Origin: Acridotheres tristis
Taxonomy: Eukaryota > Chordata > Aves > Passeriformes > Sturnidae
Reading direction: 5' to 3'
Assembly (NCBI GenBank): GCA_037013685.1
Contig: CM072892.1
Location: 20,093,501-20,157,500 of the forward strand
Length of the DNA stretch: 64,000 nucleotides
A program made the position numbers and the translations under genes. Position 1 is the stretch's first letter. Every line of letters starts with the position of its first letter. Below the pieces are notes generated by a model. The model saw nothing but the letters and a program-made list of their open reading frames with translations, did not search any database and was not told the origin of the DNA. Shown piece after piece: positions 23,980 through 36,000 of the stretch.

Positions 23980-25060
23980 TCTTGACCCATTAGGAGTGGG
24001 GGGAGCCTGTAAAACAAGAAGTTCTATGGGTTCTAAAGTTCAGTACATTCGGGTTCAGGTAGGAACACCCAGGTACCTGCCTTGGTGGGAGAGTTTTACA
24101 CTGTCTGATGCAACACTGTGGATCATGCTTAATTCTCTGGTGGAAGGCCCCAGAAATGAGTTGGGGGCACTTCAAGGGGTCTTTGATGGTTGATGATCCC
24201 TTCTAAGACGGGATGGCTGTTTCTCACAGGTGTGTATTTGAGCCAGTTGTGCCTTATCATAAGGGATGAATACCTTCAGACTTATGTGTAGATGTCCCTC
24301 CCAATGCCTCCCGTTTTTACAGTTTTACACCTGAGCCTCATGGGGAAGGAGGGCATTGGCATGATAAAAAGCATTTTTTCACCTCGAAGGATCTGCTGCT
24401 TACCAACCTTTTCACTTACCTGAGTGAAATCCCAGCTTGTTCTAAACAAAAGTTCTTTTGTTGTGATCATCCTCTGGTGCTGGGAGCACACCCCCTCTGC
24501 ACCTGGGCTGTTCTTATGCAGATCAGAGGTTTTGCCACAACACACAAAATCTCTTTCTCCCGTTTGGTTGAGGGGTACAAATCTGTCCTTAGCAAAGCAC
24601 CTGCTGCTTTTGCAAACGTCCAATTGTTTAAGTTTTTTAACCTTTAACATTTCGCTCACAATTACAGAAACCTTCTGCTCAGCAGGACTATTTACATGCA
24701 CCTGTCCACTTATTCTTTTGTTCCTGTTCATTCCCTGGCAGCTATTCTAGTCTTTCCCCTAATTCTCCTTCCTGTTTCCTGTTTTTAGCTCCAGCCTCTG
24801 TCCTTTTAAGAGACAGCTACTCTGGTCTACCAGAAGGCTGTTCATTAGTCACAAGTTGACTAGAGATTTTGCTTCTTCCTGTTATAACGTCCTTACTTAA
24901 CATGCACATGGCCAGTAAGGAAGCTTCTTCCTAGTCCTTCCTAGGGCAAATTATATATTCCAGCTCCTTTGGGATCTTTCCAGTTAGACTCACGAAGGAA
25001 ACCTTTCTTGCTTATTTCCAGCCATTCCACATATTCCATTACTGCCAAGTTGAAGTATCT
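23980..25060. other. GC-richer block of unknown origin, possible degraded repeat
   Basis: This kilobase is visibly richer in GC than its surroundings. It contains the second-longest open frame of the window (149 codons on the minus strand, 24282-24731) and an overlapping 108-codon frame on the + strand (24424-24750). Neither shows a known domain. On the minus strand the 25.0-24.9 kb part has a TATA-like AATATATAATTTG. The composition could fit a degraded LTR element or a non-coding RNA exon, but I find no diagnostic ends, primer-binding site or polymerase motif, so it stays unclassified. Confidence 0.3.
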
Positions 25061-26256
25061 TGAGGCTATGGCTGCGGATGTCACTGGCTAGCAGTAACCC
25101 CTGATTTAGCCAACTTTCACCATACTTTATTGGCAAGAACAGAGCTCAGAGGAAGCTGCCTAACATGTAAATGCTCTGTTAAAAAGCAATGAATGCAAAT
25201 TAAGGCAATATTTTTTGAGGTATGTAAACACAGGAACAATGGTACTATTTCAAACAAAATTTAATCTAACCTAGAATTCTGTATCCAGATATCAAGAAAG
25301 TATTGAGAATTTTGAAAGTGTATTATGTGGGTTTTAAGGGTATGTTTCTAACATGTAACAATCTTTGTTTCATGGAATTCTTGAACCTGTGGTGATAGTC
25401 TCCTAGTTAATGATAGCCTTGAGGTTTCTTTTTGCTTCCATGAATTTGTGCTGATCATTTTAGAACTTGTATGGTTTTATCATCTGTAAGATTCTTTAGC
25501 AGAGTTCTGTGACATAACCATGCAATGTGGATGTGGTCAGCTTTCTGAATATGCCTCCTGCAAGTTTCCAATTCAAGTGACCTAATTCTTAGTGCAATGA
25601 GAGGATTCTGCCTTCTGAAGACCCTTCTTTTATAATGAAAAGTGCTGTTCTAAAAATAATGTGGAAAATCAGAGATTTAAGTTGTTTCTTTCCTCGTCAG
25701 TTTCTACTGTGGCTGCCTGGTATGTTGCAAGTGCTTTAGCAGCAAGGATCCCATCTGGATGGATTTTTTTTTTAAAGGAAGAAAGATATGTTGGAGTTGT
25801 TAGCTACTCAACAGAGGTTGGAATGTTCTGGTTTTATTCTACAGCATTTTGAAGACAACATGTGAAACAGATTCTGTGACCTTTGATGGAGGGTGTGTCC
25901 CTGAGGCACAGCCTAGTTTCAAGAGAACACCTTTTATTTTTTCTGAGAAACCAAAGCTGTTCTGCTGAACTGATAAGCCTGGCTAATAAAATAAATGAGA
26001 CTAGCTTGTTTTGTTGGTCCAAGGGAATGGACAGAAACTGCTTTCTTCAAAGTGGAGTTTCTGAATGAAGTTGGGAAGAATCGATGTTCACTGTTCCCTC
26101 AAGTAGCTAGACTTATCAGGTATAGACTAATACTTACTGTCTCTTTTTATCTCACACTAGATTATTGTTTCATATTGGATTTTTTTTAATACTGAAATTC
26201 AAAGCGCAAGTAATCTTTTGTTGGATCTCAACAGACTGCTTTAACAGGATCATTAA
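25061..26256. other. Gene-poor AT-rich sequence
   Basis: No element or coding signal recognised. Short overlapping open frames on both strands at 25661-26189 show no motifs. Confidence 0.5.
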
Positions 26257-26335
26257 GAATCATAGAATCATTAAAGTTGGAAAAGATCTCCAAGATCAGG
26301 TCCAACTTTGTTAAATGCTATTCAGAATGTACCAC
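26257..26335 (-). mobile_element. CR1 3'-end remnant
   Basis: The + strand reads AGAATCATAGAATCATTAAAG, then TTGGAAAAGATCTCCAAGATC and AGGTCCAACTTTG. This is the reverse complement of the CR1 3' terminus, one of the clearest tails in the window. Weaker similarity may continue to about 26335. Confidence 0.88.
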
Positions 26336-28388
26336 GTTACAAGGTGTTTCTGCAGTCTCCTAGATAGTAAATATCATATTTACTGTGATTTAAGATAGAA
26401 AGTTAAATTCGCAGCTTTTGTCTCCATGCTAATTTCAAAGCTGGGAGCAAGTGTGTGTTACTCCATATTGCTCTATAGCAAAGGGCCATCTGGCTTAGTG
26501 TCCTGTCTCCAAACATGGGTAAGGAATGAATTGCTAGGCAAGAGTTTAGGCAAGTACCTGGTGCTGCCTCCTCAAACTGTTCTCCCAGCTTCTGGCAAAC
26601 TCTATCTCAGAAACCTCCTAAGCCAAAACTTGCAATTTTGTTCTATTTTTCTGGTTAAACATCTGAGGGGAGATTGCTGCTTTTCTGCAGCTAGGAAGGA
26701 AACTTCTTCCCCATTAGATGCATGAAAGGAATTACCCTTTGTGAGAGTGCATGCAAGCCTAAAATTTTTTTCCAGGCACACACAAAATTTAATCTGCAGA
26801 ATAGCAGCCACTGCTGCACACAACAGGGTTCTTAAATGAATTCTCATTTCTGCCTATCTGGAAGTGTTTTCTGGAAGGATCCACGTTTTTTTTTCAAACT
26901 TAATGGTTCTGGGGAAGTCCATTGTTTTGTGGAATATAGGAGTGTTACTCCTTAACAATTCCTATGACCACTGGAATCTTGACCTACTTCGAGCCATGCG
27001 TGTGCTACAGGCGGTAGAGAGGTTATTGCGGGGAGGGGCTGTTCTTCAGTGAAGTGGTGCTGACAGCGCTATCTGCCATGGTGCCAGAAGGACTGATGTG
27101 GGTGACGCAACAGGGGTTGTTCTGCCATTTGTTTCAGTACTGAAACAATGTCACAGCAGGATGCTGGAAGCTACACGGGGGATGAGATGTAAAAGCCTAC
27201 TTTTCAATGCTCCATTACTCTATTTAGTGTTTGCTTGCCTTCTCTATTGTGTATTTGATGAATTTTAAATTATTATTTATTATATTGTTAATGATACATG
27301 CCAGACACTGTGGATGCAATTGAGATGGCTGATAAATAAAATAATTAGTATTATGCTTGAGAATAATGGCCCCTTGCACAGTGAATGGCATGAGTGAACT
27401 GGTACTTCTGCAAAATGTTTTACTGTTCATAGTCTTTCTGTACCTTTTCTTCCTACATGCCAAGTCTGTAATTAAACCTTCCCTCTTGTTTCTCATGGTA
27501 GATAAGGACTTATATCTATTTTGAATTTTCATTTTAATTTTCAGCTATGTAAAGTGTCTTGGCCAAAGGTACAAACTTTGGTCAGCTGCAAAGCTGGCTA
27601 AACCAGAGAGAATCCTGGTCCCAAGTCTCTTTGCTTTATCTGAAAGACTCTGCAGTAATCTATTTATGTATTCATGGGTAAAGGTCTTTGTCTGCACTAA
27701 AAATGACATTAAATAATCTAACAAGTTGCCTTTGTTAGTAGGCTAAACAGAAAAAGAGTGCCCTAGTACTTTTTTCACCACAAAATGTAAGATATCATTC
27801 TACTCTCCAGTTTTGATTTTTTTTTAAACTGGTAGGAGCCTTGAATTATGTCTGTAGATTTTTGCTAAGTTTGTGTAAGTGAGCAATTGAGGGTAACAGC
27901 CATACCAAGCACAGAGGAGAATTAGGTATCAGTTGGGGGAATTGGGAATAAATCAACACAGGAAGACCTTGAAAGCAAATGCACGAGTCACGGAAGGAAA
28001 AAAACCAAAACTTCAAAAGGCAGGAGCCTGTGATTGTTTACAGCTGTCAGGAAACATCGATCCTGCTCCCAACCTTCTTTACTATTCAAGGAAAGAAAAG
28101 AAGTATGAAGAATTTAATTTTAATTATATAAAATATCACATTAGGGAAGTAGGCTATGCCAGGGCCTACTCTCGATCTAATATTTCACATAATTTGCTTG
28201 CTGCCCTGGCTGAGAGCTTTTATACATGCCTGTCATGTGAACTGCAGTTCCCCAAGGCTTTGGGATTATTCAGGTTTGTGCCATAGCACTCTATTGCTAT
28301 TGCTTTAAACCTGATTAATGAATTGAAAGTTGAGTTGATTTAGTACTTCAGGTACCAGTATAAAATTAAGGGTTGCAGAAACTTGTTC

Positions 28389-28419
28389 TTTTTTTTTGTT
28401 TTTGTTTTTTTTTTTTTTT
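28389..28419 (+). repeat. T-rich homopolymer tract
   Basis: Thirty-one bases of T interrupted by two G. It is directly followed by C and then AATAAA at 28421, which is probably coincidental. Confidence 0.95.
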
Positions 28420-29066
28420 CAATAAATACTGCTTTATTCTTCCTGTTGTCTTTGAAGAAAGAGAAGAACAGTAGGTTAAAGTTCAATATAACTCTTTCAT
28501 TAAGCTCTGGAAACTCGGATGCAAATGAGGGGGACAGAAAAAGTGTAAACTACCTCTACCAAAAAATTCTCTAGGCAGTGTTGGAACAGGTACTTAAGCT
28601 GCAAAGACATGCAAAATTGCTTCTCTTTTGTTCACCTTCTGGCTAGGAAAACGTTATCTCCCTACTTAACAGCAGCAGCAGCAGAAAAAATACAAACAAA
28701 CAAATCAAGGGAATGATCAAAGTCTCCCCAGATAAGAGCAAATATCTCTTTCCTATCACCCTTGGGGCTGCCTGATGTGACGGTAGTCAAGTGTCCCACT
28801 ACCCTGGAGGGAGTTCAGAGCATAATCCATAGTACAGCCTGAGAAAAGGAAGGATGCCTGAGGAGGCAGCACACCCCTGCTGCTATGCCAAAGTGCCACA
28901 GAGCACTACTTGTTTGCTGTGTGCCAAGCTCAGAGAGGAAGTTTTGTTTCATCTGTTCTGGCAACTTCACAGTTTCCCTTGTAAGCCACTGAAACTGAGC
29001 TGTGGTCGTGTCACATGAGATGCAAAGGGCAGGAGAAAGGGTTGGGATCAACAGCACAAAAATCTG

Positions 29067-29095
29067 AAAAGTAAAAGTAAAAGTAAAATAAGTAA
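29067..29095 (+). repeat. Short (AAAGT)n repeat
   Basis: Units of AAAAGT and GTAAAA follow each other, ending in AATAAGTAAAT. Minor simple repeat. Confidence 0.8.
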
Positions 29096-29121
29096 ATCTA
29101 AAGCACTACCAAGCATTTAAA

Positions 29122-29160
29122 TCACAGAATCATGAAGATTGGAAAAAATCCTGCCCTTTG
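29122..29160 (-). mobile_element. Short CR1 3'-end remnant
   Basis: The + strand reads ATCACAGAATCATGAAGATTG followed by GAAAAAATCCTG. This resembles the reverse complement of a CR1 terminus with one terminal repeat unit. Only about 40 bases are recognisable. Confidence 0.55.
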
Positions 29161-30161
29161 CATAGTTGCGGCAGATAAAAATCAGCAGTCAGAAAAGAAA
29201 ACCTGCTCCAAGAGCACCAAAATTTGCCATTGGGATGAACTGCCAAGAAGCCCATTGACCTCCTCCTGGAAAAGCTGTCCATGCCTAAACCTACCCTACA
29301 ATGATGGAGGCAAGGACAAGAAAGTACAAAACTACTGGCCCTGGAAAACAAATACCCTTTTCTAATCCTTTCCACCCTTGCCTTTCCCTGATGATGAATG
29401 GAAAAGGCAACAGAGTGTGTGTAAATTCTTCGTGGTGCAAATTGATAAAAAGGCTATATTACTGGGTCAGACTCTATTTTGGCTTCCAAGGATAGTAGTA
29501 TGGATTTTAGAGCCTCAGGTTACTGATAGCACAGTATTAATATGTTCTAAATCTTGGGTTTGTCATACAGATTTAGCACATCTAGTGAACGGAACTAAAC
29601 AAACCCAAATAATCCCACGGGTTTATGTGGGATGATGTCTCAGCTTCAGATGTTTCAGACTCTGGGTGTTTATTTGCTTTAATATGGTCTCCAAAGGTCT
29701 GCAGTTCAAGGGCAAAAAAAAAAAGCTGAGCATTTGCAGTTAAATAACACTTTGTACTGTTTATTAGTGATGGTGATCCAGGTGCTTGACACTTGTATGT
29801 CTGTTGTTGGATTGGCTGATAGTTCCAAAAGCCTATTGCTTCAGTCATTGCTTGAAGCACTGGAATGAAGCCTGGCCCCCTTGGACATCTTAAGTAGCTG
29901 GTTTATTTGTCTTTCCAAAGCAATTTATCTAAATAGGCCAACACAATCAAATTACATGGGATTCTAAATACATTCCACTGCCCACTCTGACATCTTAATC
30001 AGAACTTTTGAAAAATAATGATTACCTTTTGGCTCCCAAAATTTCACCAACCTTTCTTAAAAATTGGCCAGTGAATATCACTAGCAGCCACACAAAACTA
30101 TTTGTTTTTTAAAGTTTTTCAGACTTTCCATTGGCATATACCCTGGCCAAAAAAAACCCCC

Positions 30162-30241
<80 letters not shown>

Positions 30242-31439
30242 GCCAAAACAAAGCAAACCCCAAAAAAACAACAAAAAAAACCTCCCAAAAACCCTGCGAG
30301 AAGAAATACAATTTCTGCTGGTTCAAAAACACAAAAAGAGGGAATAACTGATACTTGATCTTGCATAAAATCTTTTTTTTCCACCTTTTTTCTGCCTTAT
30401 AAAACCATTTATTTTCCAATGTAGTGTAACATGCTTGTGTTGCACAATACTGTGAGTAATTTAAAATACCACAATGATTGCATTGGCTTGCTCATGCTGC
30501 TTCCAAATTTTTTGCCTCAGGGACTGTGTAAGTTGAACTATTGCTGTTAAGTGTCATTTTGAGTTTTTCTGTATTCATTTATAAATTACCTCATGTGCCT
30601 TAAAGTGGACTATCATCTGTGAATGAAGGAGGATAAATATCTACTCAGAGAGAGACTTTGGAGTGCATGAAAGACAAACAGCATCAGAGCTCAGAGATGA
30701 GGATTTAATGAGATGCTAGCTAGCACTACTACTTCCTTTAATTTTCTGTGGGTTATTAAAGTGAAATAAATTTTAGATATTTTACAAACTTCTTGAATGA
30801 AGAGTCAACTAATTTACACCAGTCTTTCAAATAAGAAAAAACATCATCTCCCCCAATTTCAACTGTCAGAATTGCAAATGGTTCTCTTAGTATTTTGTTC
30901 CAGGTGCTTGTCTAGATATTGAACTTGAGAGATAGATGGTTTCTTTTAAGATAATTATATGTCAAAGTGACTACAGTTTTCTAGAGATCAAAATAAATCT
31001 GTTATATAGTAGTTCAGTTATCAGTTTTGCTACATAAGAACAAGGATCCATTCGATGGAAATTAAATTAGAAGTTTCGTTCCAGTATGTCAAATGCAAAG
31101 CAGCCTCTGAGAGACACCAGCAGCAGGAACTGGGCTTTGAGATGACTTCAAACCATATTCATGACCACTTTCATTCTAAGTGACCAAAATGAACCTAGTC
31201 TGATATGAAATTCCGTAAAAAGCAGACAGCTGAGATGTGGGAGCTTCAGCACACACTGCTTCGATCTACAAATCCACTCGTATTGTTTGCTAAAGTAGAC
31301 TGCCTTTATGACTTGGTGAAGTTTCAGCTTTCTGTGAGCACTTTTTGTTTAGAGTAGCTGGCAGTATTTACTGTTTTCTTAAATATCACTTTCACCTCCA
31401 CAGGTATATGGTACTGTCCCTTTACAAAACATCTGAAGG
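29161..31439. other. Gene-poor sequence around the (AC)n array
   Basis: Apart from the dinucleotide array at 30165-30239 and its A/C-rich flank, no element was recognised. The long open frames overlapping the array are artefacts of the repeat. Confidence 0.5.
30165..30239 (+). repeat. (AC)n microsatellite, about 37 units
   Basis: Seventy-five uninterrupted bases of AC. It sits in a longer strand-biased tract, 30147-30294, composed almost only of A and C. Uninterrupted arrays of this length are usually polymorphic. Confidence 0.98.
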
Positions 31440-32507
31440 ATAGTATCTGGATAAACACATCATGTGATGTGTGAGCAACTCACTTATGGGCCAGGCACAA
31501 AGGGTTACAGTGAATAGGGTGACATCAGATATAGGGTGACTGGTCACTAGTGGGGTCTCACAGGACTCCAACCTCTGCCCTGTGCTCTTCAACATCTTCT
31601 TAAATTACTTGGATACAGGACTGGAGCAGATACTAAGCAAGTTCGTAGATGATACAAAACTGGGAGGAGTTGTTGACTCTCTAGAAGGCAAGGAGGCTCT
31701 GCAGAGAGACCTCAACAAATTAGGGGGCTGGGTACACACCAAAATTAAATGGAGTTCAGCAAGGGGAAGTGACTGATGCTGCATCTGGGATGGAGCAACC
31801 TGGGATGTACGGACACCCTGGGGAATGAGAGACTGGAGAGCAGCACCATGGATCCTGGTCACTGGCAAGTTGAATCTCAGCCAGCAGTGCCCTGGCAGCC
31901 AGGAGGGCCAACCCTGTCCTGGGTTGCATCAGGCACAGCATTGCCAGCCAGGCAAGGGAGGGGATTGTCCTACTCTGCTCTGCACTGGGGCAGCCTCACC
32001 TTGACTCCTACGTGCATTTTTGGGTACCACAATTTAAGAAAGACATTGAACTATTAGGGAGCATCCCAAAGAGAGTGTGATGATGTTGAAGGGCCTTGAG
32101 GAGACGCCATATGAGAAGTGGCTGAGGTCACTTGGTCTGCTCAGCCTGGAGAAGAGGAGACTGAGGGGGTACCTCACTGCAGTTACAGCTTCCTCACACT
32201 GATCTCTGGTAACCAGTGACAGAACAGGAGGAAATTGCATGAAGCTGTGCTGAGGGAGGTTTAGGCTGGATATTAAGAAAAGATTATTCACTCAGAGGGT
32301 GGTTGATCACTTGAACAGGCTCCCTGGGGCAGTGGTCTCAGCACCAAGCCTAAAAGAGCTCAAGAGACATTTGGACAGTACTCTTGGGCATGGGATGTGA
32401 TTATTGGGAATGGTGCTGTGCTGGACCAGGAGTTCTACTCAGTAATCCTTGTGCATCCCTTGCAACTCAGAATATTCACTGATTCTGTAATTCTGTAATT
32501 CTGTCAA
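31440..32507 (+). mobile_element. CR1 LINE, 3' part of ORF2 plus 3' end
   Basis: This is the best-preserved CR1 copy in the window. From the 5' side it shows [19 protein letters not shown] (RT box equivalent to PQGSVLGP), then [20 protein letters not shown] with the catalytic box changed from FADD to [15 protein letters not shown] follows; after a frame break come the HYxxKDIE and ERVR-type C-terminal segments, LSLLSLEKRRL-type sequence, and the HLNRLPGAVVS-like end. It stops with three copies of ATTCTGTA/ATTCTGTC at about 32483-32506, the CR1 terminal repeat. It is 5'-truncated inside the RT domain and carries frameshifts and stops, so it is dead. It is the only clear plus-strand CR1 here. 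Confidence 0.92.
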
Positions 32508-33013
32508 AATAATGAGCTTCAGAAGCTTGACACTGTGTGTAGAGACCATAATACCAGTCAGTTACTGTATTTCTTATCTGCTTGTTGCAATTCTGTGGAC
32601 ATACTACTTTTATTGCACTGAAGATTCATACTAAGCTTCTATTATCATATCTAGCATTATGTCCAGTATTTTCCATTAAAATTTCAGATTATTTTGCAGT
32701 GTAAGACAGTACAATTGGAATCATATGATAGATTATACAACATACAGAAGAAAAAAAGGTCAGTACCATGTATTTCTGTGATTTCTGTCTTGTAGTTTAG
32801 TTGAGCCAAAAAAGCAACTGGTAAAGAGCCAACTTCTTAAATTGATTTGGGCTGGAATGGGTTCTCATCCTGCCTTATTCAATATAGCAAATTTTATCTG
32901 CTTTGCTCTCTCTGTATAAAGAAAATAGAGGGTTGCAGTCAAAACCATGGGAATCTGCCATCCTGAAGCCATTGCTAGTAAAGCATGAGCAAAAATTGAT
33001 AAACAGATGGATG

Positions 33014-33060
<47 letters not shown>

Positions 33061-36000
33061 GAATGGATGGAGGGACAGATGTCCAGCAAACAGAATAAAG
33101 CTATCAAACATTAGGAATGTGTATAGGAACCTGCATGAAACAGAACAAAAAGAATTAGGAGGGTCAGAGACTTGTGAACAGCAGAACTGTTGGCAAGATG
33201 GCTGAAAAAGGCTAGTTAAAGAGACAGTGAAATAAGAATTCATCAAATGCAAAGGGAGAAAATGATGCAAAATGAGAGAAGAAAGAGGATGTGTGAGGAC
33301 AGAAATTCAGCTTGTTCACCAAAGAATGTCTGCTCTGCATACATCCCTTGTCTTGTATTTGTGCAGCAGTTCTAGAAGCTGTTCTTCTTGCTGAGGAAAT
33401 TGTAGCCAGTTGGGAGTTCTAGGAGAGAAATTTAGAGATGAAAACAATGACACCAAAGTGAAAAGTCCTTGCTAGTGCCAAGAAAATATATGTGAGGCAA
33501 TAGGTAGAAAAAACTTCATATTATCAGGGATAGAAAAGGGAGTAAGAGTTAACAGCTAAAAAAATACGAGTGAAAATTGAAATTGAGTGAGATGCAGAGA
33601 AAAGAGAAGGAAAAGGCTTAAGATCTAATATAATACATGAGCCAATACAGTGTCTCAGTCAAAACCCAAACATGCTGAAATCAATGAGATGACTTAAGGA
33701 AGTAATATTGTTTTTAGGAAGAGGAAAAAGAACAATTAGATTCGTATTTATCTTCCTATAGGAGTGAAAAGACAAGTATGCTGAGATATGGAAAAACTAC
33801 TACAAACATGATTTTGTTTATTGGCAAACAGGTAAGTGGTAATGCAAGGTTATGACTAATAGATCAAAACATTTTGCAGGCTGTTTATGGAAATTTTTGT
33901 GAGAAACAACAACCAAAGTTGTCCTGGAAATGAAAACTTGACTGTTTTGCACACTAAAATACCTTCTCTCATGCTCCTGAAGGAGCCAACCTTCATCAGA
34001 AACACTCTAAATAAAGGACAATGCTTTGCTAGCCTGCATGACAGGATTTTCGATTTATCCCAGATATATATAATCTGTACTTCTACAGCAGGACTTCCTC
34101 CCAAGGAAGGTAACTCAAAGCTTGTCTTAGTTTCCCTTCTGAGTAGAATAGCCTTGCATAGAGCTGTTAAGTTCCTGGTAAAAGAAGAGCAGCAGATTTA
34201 TTAACTGAATTGTTCATCTTTGATGGCATAGTTTAAAGAAAAAATAGGACTAGGTCAAAATTTTACTGACAATAGAAGCATACCAGTTTTTTCAGAGAAT
34301 GTGGAAGAGAAGAAAACAATATCCTTCCAAGCATTAAAGATTTTTTTTGTTTTAACATTTTCTTTGGGAATTCCAAATACTTCTGGAATTTTGTCAGCTT
34401 AATCTAACCAAGCAGTGGATGCTTGCACAGGTACTGAATAAACACTTTACTGGAGATAACTGCGCATTTTTAGCACCAGTAAGCACAAAGAATTAGAGTT
34501 TCCAAGCTGAGCAAATGTTAGTTTTCCAGTTGAGTGAATAAAACCTGACATGCTTAATCCGAACTGATTAGGCAGTGCTCGAGCTTATACTTTATGTAAC
34601 TTCTTTATTAAGGTTTCTGTTGGCAAATGTTTTAAATACCCACTAGTTTGTTTCTGAGATGCTGGATAATAATTGACATTTGAAAAGAAGGGAGAGAAGT
34701 CTAGGAAATCTAGGCAGGAAGCAGAACTTCCACTCTTCAACAAAATAAGTTAGAAATTAAATTAGTTAGAAACTTAAAGCTTCTGCAATCAAAAGGAAAG
34801 CAAGATAGGCGTCAAAGTTCACTTTCTGTATGTCACATTATGGTGAAATCTCATCCCAGTAAAGTATATTCCAAAATTAGCATCAGTTTCAGGAAAGACA
34901 GGCAACTAGGATTCTCTATCTTGACTTTACTCACTTGAGCCATTGAAGAGCCTTTCAATCTCAGTCTTTTGATTTGTGTAAGTCAGTAAGAATGGAACCC
35001 TGACAGTTCTCATGTGCAGGATCTAGTGCACCAGCTTCCATCTTTGACCATACAGGCAGGATTTTGGAAGTCCCACAACAATAGCATCAAATTCAGGTTT
35101 TCATGCTGCAACCTAGAAGCTATTGTCAAATTACGAGATTTTCTTCTCTGCTAATTTTGACTATCTTAAAAACTTTGCTATTATTGATCCTGGATCCTTG
35201 TAAAATTCAGACGTATCACAGTTCCACTCTTGCAGATCATCCTATAATATTAATATACATCTTAGTTTTATGGTTTTTTTAAAAAGCCCTGTGAAAAAAT
35301 TCACAGTTCTAATTAACTAATATCTGTAGCGGAATGGTCAGTCCTTTAGGATGAGTGACTCCGTTTGCAGAATTGGTATAGTTGATTTTAGATGCCTTCA
35401 CATAATATTAGCAAAACTTTAATTCATTATTCTTAGCTTGAGGTGTTCTGAATATTCTTCTCAGTTCTGCTTTACGTTTGTGTTGCAGTATAAATGGCAG
35501 GGGTTTTTTGCATTATGGAGTAGATAGTTTTGAGAAGGACCCTGAAGGTGGTTGAAAAAATGGCTGCATATGGTTTGAATAGAAACAGCCATTTGAAGGC
35601 AGAAGTAATAAGCAAATCAGCCAGCCAGCTAAACAACAGAATATAATTCCTGCTAAATCTCTGGCACAGAAATGCCCTCCCAGTGCCCCAAAGCATCTGG
35701 GAAATGAGTATGACATTCAAAACCTGACAGATGGTGAGAGCATGTACTCAGACCATGCCAACTGAGGATACCTGGTCTTTCATGGTCTGAATTGCACTTG
35801 AATGCAAAAAAAAATTTCAGTCTTCTTAAAATTGAGACCATCTAGATGAAAACAATGTCTGGTAAATCTAGTTTTGCTGGTTTTGATGAGAAACAGAACA
35901 GGTTAGATATTGGAACAGAGCATTAGAGGCTTCAGAATGAAAATTGAAAGCTCTCTGTGAAACTGTTTTCTGATCTGTACTCTTCCTTAAATGATCTCAG

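Larger units (their letters stand above)
26336..29121. other. Gene-poor sequence with a T-rich tract
   Basis: Contains a short CpG-bearing stretch at about 26985-27120 and a T-rich run at 28389-28419. Open frames of about 100-117 codons (26426-26725, 27224-27532, 27933-28286) have no recognisable motifs. No gene supported. Confidence 0.5.

Noticed and set aside
28389..28426. T tract followed by AATAAA as a retrocopy end
   Set aside because: Tract and hexamer are in inconsistent orientations for a poly(A)-tailed insertion.
30081..30419. Open frames of 75-112 codons on both strands with long Cys-Val or Thr-His runs
   Set aside because: They are translations of the (AC)n microsatellite and carry no other coding signal.
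31582..31776. Plus-strand frame with a reverse-transcriptase motif as a possible active element
   Set aside because: It is a 5'-truncated CR1 copy with an altered catalytic box and frameshifts, so not active.
32865..33270. Minus-strand frames with a Tyr-Leu-Ser-Ile repeat
   Set aside because: Produced by the (GATA)n array; no domain or gene context.
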